This document shows, one piece after another, positions 1 through 6,429 of a stretch of DNA of 11,011 nucleotides. Both the position numbers and the translations under genes were made by a program. Every line of letters starts with the position of its first letter. The stretch's first letter is position 1. This DNA comes from Verrucomicrobiota bacterium (GTDB lineage: Bacteria > Verrucomicrobiota > Verrucomicrobiia > Opitutales > UBA953). The notes below the pieces were generated by a model that had not been told where the DNA came from, did no database searches, and was given only the letters and a program-made list of their open reading frames with translations. Where the stretch lies: the NCBI GenBank assembly GCA_005798925.1, contig SYID01000092.1:1-11011 (forward strand). Reading direction: 5' to 3'.

Positions 1-1
1 C

Positions 2-889
2 GGCACCGTCATCTCCTTGGTGGCGAAGATGGACGTCAAGCGGGTCGACCTCCCTGAGCAGCTCGCCTTCACCCAGCTGCAGCCGCCGGCGGAGTGGGGC
101 GTGTTCATCCTCGCCGTGCTCACGCTCGCCATCATCGCCAGCGTGGAATCGCTTCTCTGCGCCGTGGCCACCGACAAGCTGCACAGCGGCGAGCGTTCCA
201 ACCTGGACAAGGAACTCTCGGCCCAAGGCGCCGGCAACCTCGTCTCCGGCCTGCTCGGCGGGCTTCCCATCACCGGCGTCATCGTCCGGTCTTCGGCCAA
301 CATCAACGCCGGCGGCGCCTCCCGTTGGTCGGCGATCCTCCACGGCGTGTGGATCCTCCTCTGCGTGCTGTTCCTCGGGTCGCTGATCGAAAGCATCCCG
401 CTCGCCGTCCTTGCGGGCCTCCTGGTGCACGTCGGCGTCAACCTCGTCAATTTCCACCACATCCGCGAGCTCACGGTCCACCGGGAGGTCCGGATCTACT
501 GGGCGACCGTGCTCGGCGTCACCTGCGTCAACCTGCTCGCCGGCGTGGGCATCGGCATCGCGGTCTCGGTCTTCTACGCCATCCGGCGGCTCTCGTCGGT
601 CCGGATCGAGAAGCGCCTGGAGGACGGCGTCAGCAAGGTGGTCATCCGCGGCACGCTCACCTTCGCTTGCGTTCCCAAGCTCAACGCGGAACTTTCCGCG
701 CTGCCCGCCGGCGGCAAGGTGGACATCGACCTCGCCGTGGACTATATCGACCATGCCGCTTTCGAGTCGCTCCATGGCTGGCGGCTGAACCACGAGAAAA
801 CGGGAGGCCAGGTGTCGATCGAGGAAGACCAGGAAGAGTGGTATAAGCCCGCGGCCGAAGGACGTCCGCGCGTCGGGCGCCCGGCTTGA
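2..889 (+). CDS. SulP family anion transporter, C-terminal part with STAS domain (5' end outside window)
   Basis: The frame is open from the first bases, so the TTG at 17 is only an internal codon and the N-terminal transmembrane half is missing. Numbered from the codon at base 2, there are hydrophobic membrane segments at about 34-56, 108-150 and 166-194. The conserved SulP core includes the ESL at 49-51, the segment GERSNLDKELSAQGAGN, and the RSSANINAGG segment. A cytoplasmic STAS-like domain occupies about 201-277 (VVIRGTLTF, then VDIDLAVDYIDHAAFESL). SulP proteins are inner-membrane carriers of sulfate, bicarbonate or other anions; the substrate cannot be told here. Some relatives carry a carbonic anhydrase domain after STAS, but this one stops about 18 residues after it. 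It converges on the lipoprotein gene. Family assignment is secure, substrate unknown. Confidence 0.9.
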   Translation, partial: GTVISLVAKMDVKRVDLPEQLAFTQLQPPAEWGVFILAVLTLAIIASVESLLCAVATDKLHSGERSNLDKELSAQGAGNLVSGLLGGLPITGVIVRSSANINAGGASRWSAILHGVWILLCVLFLGSLIESIPLAVLAGLLVHVGVNLVNFHHIRELTVHREVRIYWATVLGVTCVNLLAGVGIGIAVSVFYAIRRLSSVRIEKRLEDGVSKVVIRGTLTFACVPKLNAELSALPAGGKVDIDLAVDYIDHAAFESLHGWRLNHEKTGGQVSIEEDQEEWYKPAAEGRPRVGRPA

Positions 890-918
890 AAGGCGGGCGT
901 CTATCTGGAGCGAAAAAA

Positions 919-945
919 GCGGAGTCCGGCCAAGGCCGGCTCCGC
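919..945 (-). terminator. Rho-independent terminator of the lipoprotein gene
   Basis: Bases 919-924 and 926-931 pair with 940-945 and 934-939, giving a 12-bp GC stem with one bulged base (925) and a two-base apex. Read on the minus strand, the stem is followed at once by six T (bases 918-913), the classic intrinsic layout, and it lies about 24 bases past the minus-strand stop. On the plus strand no T-run follows, so it probably serves mainly the minus-strand gene, though it may also end SulP transcripts. Confidence 0.8.
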
Positions 946-968
946 CGTGAGCGCAGACCCGTCCGGAT

Positions 969-1499
969 TCAGTCGCCGAGCGCGGCGAGGGCCGCGCTGA
1001 GCAGCCTCGCCGGCGCGGTCGAACCCGAGTCCGACGAGCTGACTTCCATGATGAGTCCGCGCCCGCCGATCCGGTGGTCGTAGGCGACGCCGTTCTTGCC
1101 GCCCGTATGGCGGCGCTCCGTCAGGACCTGTCCGGCTCCGGGGCGGTTCTCGGACACGGTGAGCGTGAGGCGTCGTTCATCGGTCCGGTGGTCGTAGGCG
1201 ACGCCGTTCTTGCCGCCCGTGTGGCGGCGCTCGGTCATGGATTGAAGCTCGCTCGACAGCGTGACGAGCAGCTTTGCGGTTTCCGCCGAAGCGGGGCTCA
1301 GGCCGGCCTTCCGCAGGCGTTCGCGGAGCCCGCGGAGCTCGTTTTCATCGAGCCCGGAACGACGGGCGTCCAGGTGATAGGTCGCGCCTTGCCGGGCGAA
1401 CTCTTGCAGGTTGCCGCGGCTCTGCACGACGGGTTGCGACGCGCAGCCGACGCTGAGCGCGGCGACCAGGAGGGCGAGGGGGAGGAGGTTGCGTTTCAT
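969..1499 (-). CDS. Small putative lipoprotein with a duplicated 17-residue segment
   Basis: The 176-residue product starts with a lipoprotein-type signal (KR, then a hydrophobic run, Cys at 19 in ALSVGC). The -3 residue is Ser rather than Leu, so the lipobox is imperfect. Residues 40-87 hold a helix-rich stretch followed by a strand (LLVTLSS). The segment TERRHTGGKNGVAYDHR then occurs twice, at 89-105 and 127-143, each followed by a hydrophobic beta-like stretch (LTLTVSE and LIMEVSS). The pattern suggests a beta-meander with two identical loops exposed in the periplasm. The part before the repeats loosely recalls DUF4136-type envelope lipoproteins, but this is a guess. No clear Shine-Dalgarno precedes the ATG. 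It diverges from the glutathione peroxidase gene and has its own terminator. Function unknown. Confidence 0.8.
   Translation of the reverse strand: MKRNLLPLALLVAALSVGCASQPVVQSRGNLQEFARQGATYHLDARRSGLDENELRGLRERLRKAGLSPASAETAKLLVTLSSELQSMTERRHTGGKNGVAYDHRTDERRLTLTVSENRPGAGQVLTERRHTGGKNGVAYDHRIGGRGLIMEVSSSDSGSTAPARLLSAALAALGD
1071..1123 (-). repeat. Direct repeat copy A inside the lipoprotein gene
   Basis: This 53-base copy encodes residues 127-143 of the lipoprotein. It matches bases 1185-1237 at 51 of 53 positions, offset by 114 bases (38 codons, so in frame). The differences, at 1107/1221 and 1119/1233, both fall at third codon positions and are silent (His CAT/CAC, Thr ACG/ACC). Confidence 0.9.
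1185..1237 (-). repeat. Direct repeat copy B inside the lipoprotein gene
   Basis: Second copy of the 53-base repeat, encoding residues 89-105. The roughly 60 bases separating the copies are not repeated at the DNA level. The encoded flanks keep only scattered identities (R, L, VS, G). Confidence 0.9.
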
Positions 1500-1594
1500 A
1501 GCGACATTGATGATATTTCCGCACAGGCGCCTTCAAGGGGATTTGGTTTTTCGACATGCTTGCGCCCCCTCGTTTTCCTCATATCAATAGGGCT

Positions 1595-2137
1595 ATGAAT
1601 CACATAGCCTGCGCCCTGCTCCTGTTCGCCGTCTTCGCCTCGGCGGAAGAAGCCCCCGGCCTGCTCGGTATCCCGGTCAAGGACATCGACGGCAAGCCGA
1701 CGACGCTTGGCGCGACAAAGGGCGGCAAAGCCTGGCTCGTCGTCAATGTCGCCAGCCAGTGTGGTTACACGCGTCAGTATGCCGGCCTCCAGTCCTTGTA
1801 CGAACAATACAGATCCAAGGGCCTCGTGGTCGCCGCCTTCCCTTGCAACGATTTCGGCGGACAGGAGCCCGCGTCGGAGAAAGAGATCAAGAAGTTCTGC
1901 AAGACGAACTTCAAGGTCACGTTCCCGATGTTCGCCAAGGTCGCCATCAAGGGGGGTGACGCGCACCCGCTGTTCGCGAAGCTCACCGGCAAGGACGCCG
2001 GCCATCCCGGGCCCGTGGGTTGGAACTTCAACAAGTTCCTCATCGGCGCCGACGGCAGGCTGATCGCGCGTTTCGGTTCCGACGTCGAGCCTGACTCCGA
2101 AGAGCTCGCGAAGGCCGTCGCGAAGGCCCTGGAGTAA
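1595..2137 (+). CDS. Secreted Cys-type glutathione peroxidase (probably thioredoxin-dependent)
   Basis: Reduces hydrogen peroxide and organic hydroperoxides, probably in the periplasm. The ATG at 1595 is preferred over the in-frame ATG at 1556 because it places a signal peptide (hydrophobic ACALLLFAVFASA, likely cut before EE) at the very N-terminus; the upstream 13 residues look like leader read-through. The product has 180 residues, a signal plus a full GPx domain. The GPx tetrad is present: peroxidatic Cys56 in NVASQCGYT, Gln90 in FPCNDFGGQEP, and Trp143-Asn144 in WNFNKF. The active site has Cys, not selenocysteine. Cys102 in the FCKTNF segment sits where thioredoxin-dependent GPx enzymes carry their resolving cysteine, so thioredoxin-like reduction is more likely than glutathione (inference). 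The secreted oxidoreductase gene follows after 47 bases. Confidence 0.93.
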   Translation: MNHIACALLLFAVFASAEEAPGLLGIPVKDIDGKPTTLGATKGGKAWLVVNVASQCGYTRQYAGLQSLYEQYRSKGLVVAAFPCNDFGGQEPASEKEIKKFCKTNFKVTFPMFAKVAIKGGDAHPLFAKLTGKDAGHPGPVGWNFNKFLIGADGRLIARFGSDVEPDSEELAKAVAKALE

Positions 2138-2184
2138 GCCCGCTTTGACATCGGGCGGGCGCGGACTAGCAAAGGGATGCCCCC

Positions 2185-3795
2185 ATGTCGCGCCTTCTCG
2201 CCGTTCTCTTTCTCTGCCTGGCGACCCTGCGTGCCGCCGACTCCTTTGATGTCTGCGTCTATGGCGGCACCGCCAGCGGGGTCATGGCGGCCTGCGCCGC
2301 CGCCAAGGAAGGCGCCCAGGTCCTCGTGGTCGAACCGAGCCGTTGGCTGGGCGGCATGACCGGGGGCGGCCTGATGCACGTCGACTGGGGCCGGGAAGAG
2401 GCCGTGAGCGGCTCGACGCGGCCGATCTTGAAGAAGGACTTCAAGGACGCCGGATATCGGACGGCCTTCGCGGAGATGCTGAGGTCCGCCGGCGTCACGG
2501 TGCTCTTCGAGCATCGGGTCAGCGCGGCCCTGAAGGCCGCCGGACGCATCCGCCAGGTCGACCTGGATTTCGCCCCTTACGACGAATATGGCTGCCCGCC
2601 GGAGAAGCCGACCAAGGCCATGGCGCGCGTCATCAAGGCCAAGGTCTTCCTCGACTGCTCGTATGAAGGCGACCTCATGGCCCGCGCCGGCGTTGCCTAC
2701 GCCTTCGGCCGTGAGGCGAGGTCGACTTACGGCGAGAGCCTGGCCGGAGCGCAGCCGCCGATGTCGGTCTATGCGATCGACCCCTACGTCGAAGCCGGCG
2801 ATCCGCGGAGCGGTCTGTTGCCCGGCCTGCAAGCGACGCCGGTCGCGCCGGTCGGGGAGGCGGACAAGCTCACGATGGGCTACGGCTTCCGCTGGCGCTT
2901 CGTCTTCAAAGGAGAAAGCCTGCCCATCGAGCCGCCGGCGGACTACGACCCGCGGCAGTTCGAGCTCTATCGCCGGGCCTTCCGGCAGGGCGTGGACATC
3001 CTTTCCGGCCGCGTGATGCGGGGCAAGGTCGACGGCTGGGAGACGAGCGGCGGGCGGGTCTACTCCGGCGGCGCCGGCAATCTGGCCCGCGCGTTGTTCG
3101 CCCCGACGAACTACGGCCACAACGCCGGCTATGCGGACGGTGATTACGCGACGCGCGCGCGGATCTGGAAGCAGCAGCAGGATTTCGTCCGGGGCATGAC
3201 CCATTTCCTGCGCACCGATCCCAGCGTGCCCGCGAAGCAGAAAGAGCTCGCCCTCAGCGTCGGGCTGGAGAAGGGCGCCTTCGACGACACCAAGGGTTAT
3301 CCGCATCAGCTCTATGTCCGCGAGGCCCGGCGCATGGTCTCGGATTACGTCGTCACCCAGAAGGACCTGGAGGGACGGACCAGCCCCGCCGATTCCGTCG
3401 GCCTGGCCTCGTATGGCGTCGACGAATGGCCTTACGCCACCGTCGCGCTCGACGGGAGGGTCGCCCTGATGGGCGGTTATTACTCCATGCTCTACCTCGA
3501 GGAAGAGCACCGAGGCATCTACCGGATCCCTTATCGCTCGATCGTGCCCAAGAAGGCGCAATGCGCGAACCTGCTCGTCCCGGTCTGCGTCTCCGCGAGC
3601 CACATCGCCATGACCTCGATCCGGATGGAGCCCGTCTGGATGATCCTCGGCGAATCAGCGGGCGTCGCGGCGGCGATGGCGGCCAAGGACGGCTCGGCCG
3701 TCCAGGACGTGCCGTACGCGGAACTTCATGCCAAGCTGCGTGCGCTGGCCCAGAAGCTCGATATCCCGAAGAGGAAAGAGGCTAGGCCGAAGTAG
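2185..3795 (+). CDS. Secreted FAD-dependent oxidoreductase (FAD_oxidored family)
   Basis: A 536-residue flavoprotein with a signal peptide at 1-18 (hydrophobic LLAVLFLCLATLRA). A Rossmann FAD-binding start follows: a GGTASG glycine loop at 27-32, Glu50 at the ribose-binding position, and WLGGMTGGGL at 54-63. Other family landmarks are LDCSYEGDLMARAGV at 156-170, YPHQLYVREARRMVSDYV at 372-389, and the C-terminal FAD-binding stretch around SASHIAMTSIRMEP at 470-483 and LGESAGVAAAMA. This matches the FAD_oxidored (PF12831) proteins abundant in Planctomycetes, Verrucomicrobia and Bacteroidetes. These are often annotated as xanthan lyase-like or as FAD-dependent oxidoreductases, and their substrates are mostly unknown. 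AAAGGG at 2171-2176, 8 bases before the ATG, is a good ribosome binding site. The 3' end overlaps the convergent ferredoxin gene by 14 bases. Confidence 0.9.
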   Translation: MSRLLAVLFLCLATLRAADSFDVCVYGGTASGVMAACAAAKEGAQVLVVEPSRWLGGMTGGGLMHVDWGREEAVSGSTRPILKKDFKDAGYRTAFAEMLRSAGVTVLFEHRVSAALKAAGRIRQVDLDFAPYDEYGCPPEKPTKAMARVIKAKVFLDCSYEGDLMARAGVAYAFGREARSTYGESLAGAQPPMSVYAIDPYVEAGDPRSGLLPGLQATPVAPVGEADKLTMGYGFRWRFVFKGESLPIEPPADYDPRQFELYRRAFRQGVDILSGRVMRGKVDGWETSGGRVYSGGAGNLARALFAPTNYGHNAGYADGDYATRARIWKQQQDFVRGMTHFLRTDPSVPAKQKELALSVGLEKGAFDDTKGYPHQLYVREARRMVSDYVVTQKDLEGRTSPADSVGLASYGVDEWPYATVALDGRVALMGGYYSMLYLEEEHRGIYRIPYRSIVPKKAQCANLLVPVCVSASHIAMTSIRMEPVWMILGESAGVAAAMAAKDGSAVQDVPYAELHAKLRALAQKLDIPKRKEARPK

Positions 3796-4141
3796 GCCCG
3801 GCGATCACCAGATCCCCCACGACCTGCCCGCCGACCAGGTGCTCGGTGATGACGCGGTCGAGGTTCTCCGGCGTGCATCGTCCGTACCATACCCCTTCCG
3901 GGTACACTACGGCCACCGGGCCGTCCACGCAGATGCGCAGGCAGTCGGCTTTCGTGCGCTGGATGCCGCCTCGTTCCGCCAGCCCGAGCTGCTTCAGCCT
4001 GGCCTTGAGGTGCTCCCAGGACCTGGCCGCCAGTTCGCCTCCACAGCATGCCTGCTGCGCGGACTTCACGCAGAGGAAGATGTGCCGGCGGGTCGCGCCC
4101 AGGGCCAGGGCTTGGGCGGCGCGGGCGGCTTCCGGGGTCAT
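3782..4141 (-). CDS. Thioredoxin-fold [2Fe-2S] ferredoxin (COG3411-like)
   Basis: A 119-residue protein, the usual length for a single-domain thioredoxin-like ferredoxin, which carries electrons through one [2Fe-2S] cluster in the cytoplasm. Probable ligands are Cys24 (HIFLC), Cys33 (or Cys32) in ACCGG, and Cys67 and Cys71 in ADCLRIC; Cys89 follows in GRCTPENLD. The segments GPVAVVYPEGVWYG and ITEHLVGGQVV are hallmarks. The close CCGG form and the RTKADCLRIC block resemble proteins I recall from cyanobacteria more than the Aquifex or Azotobacter type. The ATG overlaps the exonuclease TGA as ATGA, so translation is probably coupled. The frame stays open upstream of 4141, but that stretch is a shadow of the exonuclease gene. 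Redox partner unknown. Confidence 0.9.
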   Translation of the reverse strand: MTPEAARAAQALALGATRRHIFLCVKSAQQACCGGELAARSWEHLKARLKQLGLAERGGIQRTKADCLRICVDGPVAVVYPEGVWYGRCTPENLDRVITEHLVGGQVVGDLVIAGPTSA

Positions 4142-4812
4142 TCGAACCGCGGGATCAGGCCGTCCTTCTCGAGCTTCAGGTACAGCTCGCGGCTGAACCA
4201 AGCGTCGTTGGCGGCGTATTGGATCTGCCGTTCGTCGAGCGGCTTGGCCCAGTTGGAAGTCTGGACCTTCTTGGACTTCTTCATCTGCAGCCCGAGGAAA
4301 TGGGCGGCCAGCGCCTGCAGGCCGGTGTTCACGAGGCCGGTCTTCTTGGTATGGTCGGCGATATCGATGAAGCCGCGGTCGTCGAACGGCGCGCGCGCGC
4401 GCAGGTTCTTGACGTCGTCGCGCACGGCGACGCCGACCTTGGCCTGGCGGTCGTTGCAGAGCACCGGGAAGGCCAGGGGGATGCCGCCGCAGTGGTCCAG
4501 CCGGAAAACGAAGATGTGGTGCTCGCCGGCTAGCTGCAGGATCGACGGCAGGTTGTATTCGCCCCGGGTGTGGGACGGCTTGGTCTCGGTGTCGAAGCCC
4601 AGGACGCGGTCGCGCGCGAGAGCGGTGATGGCCTTCTCGGCGTCTTTTTCCGATTCGATGAGCTCGATCGGTCCGGTCCATTCGCCTACGGGGAGGGTCT
4701 CGATGTAATCCTTCTCGATGCGGATGCCGCCGGAGGCGCGACCTTTCTCGTCGTGGGCGCGGGTTGCGGAGCCCGGTTCGGCTGGTTCTGGCAGGTTTTC
4801 GGACTCTTCCAC
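4138..4812 (-). CDS. RNase D-like 3'-5' exonuclease (DEDDy family)
   Basis: A single-domain 3'-5' exonuclease acting on RNA or DNA ends with two metal ions. With the GTG at 4812 (224 residues), Exo I is VLGFDTET (Asp74, Glu76). Exo II is VGVAVRDDVKNL (Asp132 or Asp133). Exo III is YAANDAWFSRELY (Tyr199-x3-Asp203), so all DEDDy residues are present. No HRDC domain is seen, unlike E. coli RNase D; it resembles the short 3'-5' exonucleases of Bacteroidetes and Verrucomicrobia. The start is uncertain. An in-frame ATG at 4917 would add 35 residues, but that stretch has lower GC at third positions, a TTA codon, and overlaps the likely tRNA promoter. Starts further out run into the tRNA gene. None has a clear ribosome binding site. 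Its stop overlaps the ferredoxin start. Confidence 0.87.
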   Translation of the reverse strand: MEESENLPEPAEPGSATRAHDEKGRASGGIRIEKDYIETLPVGEWTGPIELIESEKDAEKAITALARDRVLGFDTETKPSHTRGEYNLPSILQLAGEHHIFVFRLDHCGGIPLAFPVLCNDRQAKVGVAVRDDVKNLRARAPFDDRGFIDIADHTKKTGLVNTGLQALAAHFLGLQMKKSKKVQTSNWAKPLDERQIQYAANDAWFSRELYLKLEKDGLIPRFE

Positions 4813-4877
4813 GAGGGGAAGGCAAAGGAGCCGCCGCCCATTGGCAACCAGAGACTCGGAAGAGCGGGAAAAAAGCG

Positions 4878-4906
4878 TTGACCGTGCCCTCCCGGTCACC
4901 TTTGTT
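4878..4906 (+). promoter_or_regulatory. Candidate sigma-70 promoter for tRNA-Ala
   Basis: TTGACC at 4878-4883 is a near-consensus -35. It lies 17 bases from TTTGTT at 4901-4906, which matches the -10 consensus at only 3 of 6 positions, in a local AT-rich patch (TTTGTTAACCAT). Initiation would fall a few bases before the tRNA 5' end at 4923. Placement and the -35 support it; the -10 is weak. Confidence 0.4.
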
Positions 4907-4922
4907 AACCATCCCATTTCAC

Positions 4923-4998
4923 GGGGCCTTAGCTCAGTGGGTCGAGCGCTTGCATGGCATGCAAGAGGTCGTCGGTTCAAGCCCGATAGGCTCCACCA
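4923..4998 (+). tRNA. tRNA-Ala, anticodon GGC
   Basis: A complete 76-base cloverleaf. The acceptor GGGGCCT pairs with AGGCTCC (one G-U), the D-stem is GCTC/GAGC, and the anticodon stem CTTGC/GCAAG encloses the loop ATGGCAT with anticodon GGC, which reads GCC alanine codons. The variable region is AGGTC. The T-stem GTCGG/CCGAT has a G-U at its outer pair and encloses the TTCAAGC loop. Discriminator A and the CCA end are encoded at 4995-4998. The gene stands alone, divergent from the exonuclease gene, with its own candidate promoter and terminator. The GGC anticodon fits the GCC-rich codon use of the surrounding genes. Confidence 0.96.
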
Positions 4999-5004
4999 TT
5001 CCCA

Positions 5005-5042
5005 ACCGGCCGTCTTCCTCAGGGGAGGCGGCCGGTCTCTTT
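5005..5042 (+). terminator. Hairpin terminator after tRNA-Ala
   Basis: ACCGGCCG at 5005-5012 pairs perfectly with CGGCCGGT at 5029-5036. An inner CCTC/GAGG stem (5017-5020 with 5025-5028) closes an AGGG tetraloop, leaving a four-base bulge. CTCTTT follows, a modest pyrimidine tail. It lies 6 bases after the tRNA CCA end. It also sits just past the minus-strand gene ending at 5060, so it could work in both directions, though the minus strand has no T-run. Confidence 0.65.
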
Positions 5043-5059
5043 GCGCTCCGGCCGGAACT

Positions 5060-6058
5060 TCAGCGCAGGGCGAGGGTGAGCACCGCGCGGCAGTCGGACT
5101 GCAGGCGGCCTTCGACGGCGATGGTTTCCCGCGTGATCCGCCCGACCGACTCCGCGCAGTTCTCCAAGGCCTTCTTGAGCACCAGCAGTTCCGTCCGGGA
5201 GGCCTTCCCTTCGGGCTTTTCCGAAAGTTCGCCGGCCTGCTTGGCGTGCTTGAGCAGGGTCGTCCGCATCGTCTCGCGATCGGTGGCCGAGCGGCGCAGC
5301 ATCATCCAGGCTGGTTTCGCCTTCGTGCCGCCTTCGGCGAGCATGCGCAGGTAGCCCAGCGTGTTGTAGGGCCGCGACCCGGTTTCGAAATCCTTCCGAG
5401 CCGCGGCTTCGGCCGCCATGCTTTCCGCCGAGCGCACCTTGGCCTTGGAGCCGGGCTTGTTTTTTGTCTTGGTCTTCGAATCGACGTCCCGCGGCTCCTC
5501 CGGGGAGGTTCCGGTCCGCTGGGTGCTTTCCGGCCTTGCTTCGAGCAGGCTTGCCCGCTTCAGGTCGTCGAAGCCCAGCCAGAACTGGCCTTCGTCCATC
5601 TGGAATTCGGCGCACACCACGTCGACGCGGTTCGCGGAGAGGGACATGCCTTTCATGCCGTCCTGGAGCGAGACGAGCAGGTTCTTGGTGAGCGACCTGA
5701 TATCGGTGGCCGCCGCCTGCTGGGCGAAGGGGTCTGCGTCCGGGGCGATGCCGGGCGTCTTGCCGTCGGACTTAGGGGCGGCGAGCAGCAGCTGCCTCTC
5801 CGACCAGACCTTGGGGTTGTTCTTCCGGATCCAGTCTTGGTCCAGGTCCTCCCATTTGTAGGTGAGCACCGTGTCGTTGTCCTGACGCTTCACGACGATG
5901 GTGGTCTCGTCCTGCGTGATGTATTCGAACGGGATCACGGTCGCGTTGCCGGAACGGCGGAGGTGGACCGTGTCGGCGGGGGCCTCTCGGGCGACGGTCA
6001 GGGCCAGGGCGGAGAGAAAGAAACGGGCGAATCGCACGGCAAGACTTTGCGGAGACAA
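5060..6058 (-). CDS. Secreted or periplasmic protein of unknown function
   Basis: A 332-residue product that I do not recognise. The N-terminus is a signal peptide (RFAR, then FFLSALALTVA). The start is TTG at 6058; an in-frame GTG at 6037 would also begin just before the signal. Residues 30-85 form a beta-rich module (VHLRRSGNATVIPFEYI, then TIVVKRQDNDTVLTYKWEDL) ending in DWIRKNNPKVW. It is loosely like the SHD1/SLA1-type SH3-like modules common in secreted planctomycete and verrucomicrobial proteins (inference). Residues 110-175 contain an amphipathic region with EFQMDEGQFWLGFDDL. Residues 175-215 are a low-complexity linker rich in S, T, K, P and E. The C-terminal 90 residues look helical, with Cys301 and Cys323 that could pair after export. 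It lies 78 bases after the ACP gene on the same strand, so co-transcription is possible. Confidence 0.72.
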   Translation of the reverse strand: MSPQSLAVRFARFFLSALALTVAREAPADTVHLRRSGNATVIPFEYITQDETTIVVKRQDNDTVLTYKWEDLDQDWIRKNNPKVWSERQLLLAAPKSDGKTPGIAPDADPFAQQAAATDIRSLTKNLLVSLQDGMKGMSLSANRVDVVCAEFQMDEGQFWLGFDDLKRASLLEARPESTQRTGTSPEEPRDVDSKTKTKNKPGSKAKVRSAESMAAEAAARKDFETGSRPYNTLGYLRMLAEGGTKAKPAWMMLRRSATDRETMRTTLLKHAKQAGELSEKPEGKASRTELLVLKKALENCAESVGRITRETIAVEGRLQSDCRAVLTLALR

Positions 6059-6136
6059 TCAACGTACCGCAAATCCAGAAAACTGCCGGCCCCCTCCCGG
6101 TCGGGCGGAATGCCCGGAAAACCAGCCCCAGGCGGA

Positions 6137-6394
6137 TTATTTGCCTTTGGCGGCGAACTTCGGATGAAGGTATTCCGCGCAGGAATCGAGGGAGGCCAGC
6201 TGCACGTAGTCCGCTTCGGGCACCTCGATGCCGTGTTTCTTGCGGAGTTCCATGACGATGTCCAGGAAGTCCATCGAGTCGAGGGAGAGCTGGTCGCGCA
6301 ACCTCACCTCTGGCTTGACCGCGGCCAGATCCTCGTCGGGGGCGATGTCGGCGATGATGTCGAGCACCACCTGTTTGATGTCTTCCTTGGTCAT
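6137..6394 (-). CDS. Acyl carrier protein, divergent stand-alone type
   Basis: An 85-residue ACP that carries acyl chains on a phosphopantetheine arm. The attachment site is Ser40 in DQLSLDSMDFLDIV. The four-helix layout is visible: helix I at about 2-17, the site at the start of helix II, and the GIEVPEADY block before helices III-IV. It differs from housekeeping AcpP (usual DSLD followed by an acidic VELVMALEEEF stretch) by DSMDFLDIVMELRKKHGIE, with three basic residues at the end of helix II, the usual partner-docking helix. The ATG at 6394 is chosen because the domain begins there; the frame is open further upstream but overlaps the KAS gene. It starts 35 bases after the KAS stop and probably serves that enzyme. 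No Shine-Dalgarno is seen. Confidence 0.92.
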   Translation of the reverse strand: MTKEDIKQVVLDIIADIAPDEDLAAVKPEVRLRDQLSLDSMDFLDIVMELRKKHGIEVPEADYVQLASLDSCAEYLHPKFAAKGK

Positions 6395-6429
6395 GTTGGC
6401 AGGAGAATGTATGAAACGGGGGTTTACCG

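Noticed and set aside
1556..1594. Upstream ATG extension of the glutathione peroxidase
   Set aside because: It would put 13 residues, including Pro-Pro and Arg, before a good signal peptide. The ATG at 1595 fits an exported protein better.
2138..2160. Hairpin GCCCGC/GCGGGC between the peroxidase and oxidoreductase genes
   Set aside because: A six-pair stem with an 11-base loop and no T-run; too weak to call a terminator.
2145..2172. Perfect -35 TTGACA at 2145-2150 with TAGCAA at 2167-2172 before the FAD oxidoreductase
   Set aside because: The -10 is poor, the spacer is 16, and transcription would start at about 2179, after the good ribosome binding site at 2171-2176. A chance match is more likely.
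1774..3603. A 609-codon minus-strand open frame
   Set aside because: It lies wholly opposite the glutathione peroxidase and FAD oxidoreductase genes, both with clear family motifs. Arg/Ala/Gly-rich shadow.
6078..6120. GC-rich inverted repeats between the ACP gene and the unknown gene
   Set aside because: Several short competing stems (CGGGC/GCCCG, CCGG/CCGG) and only four T on the minus strand. Not convincing as a terminator.
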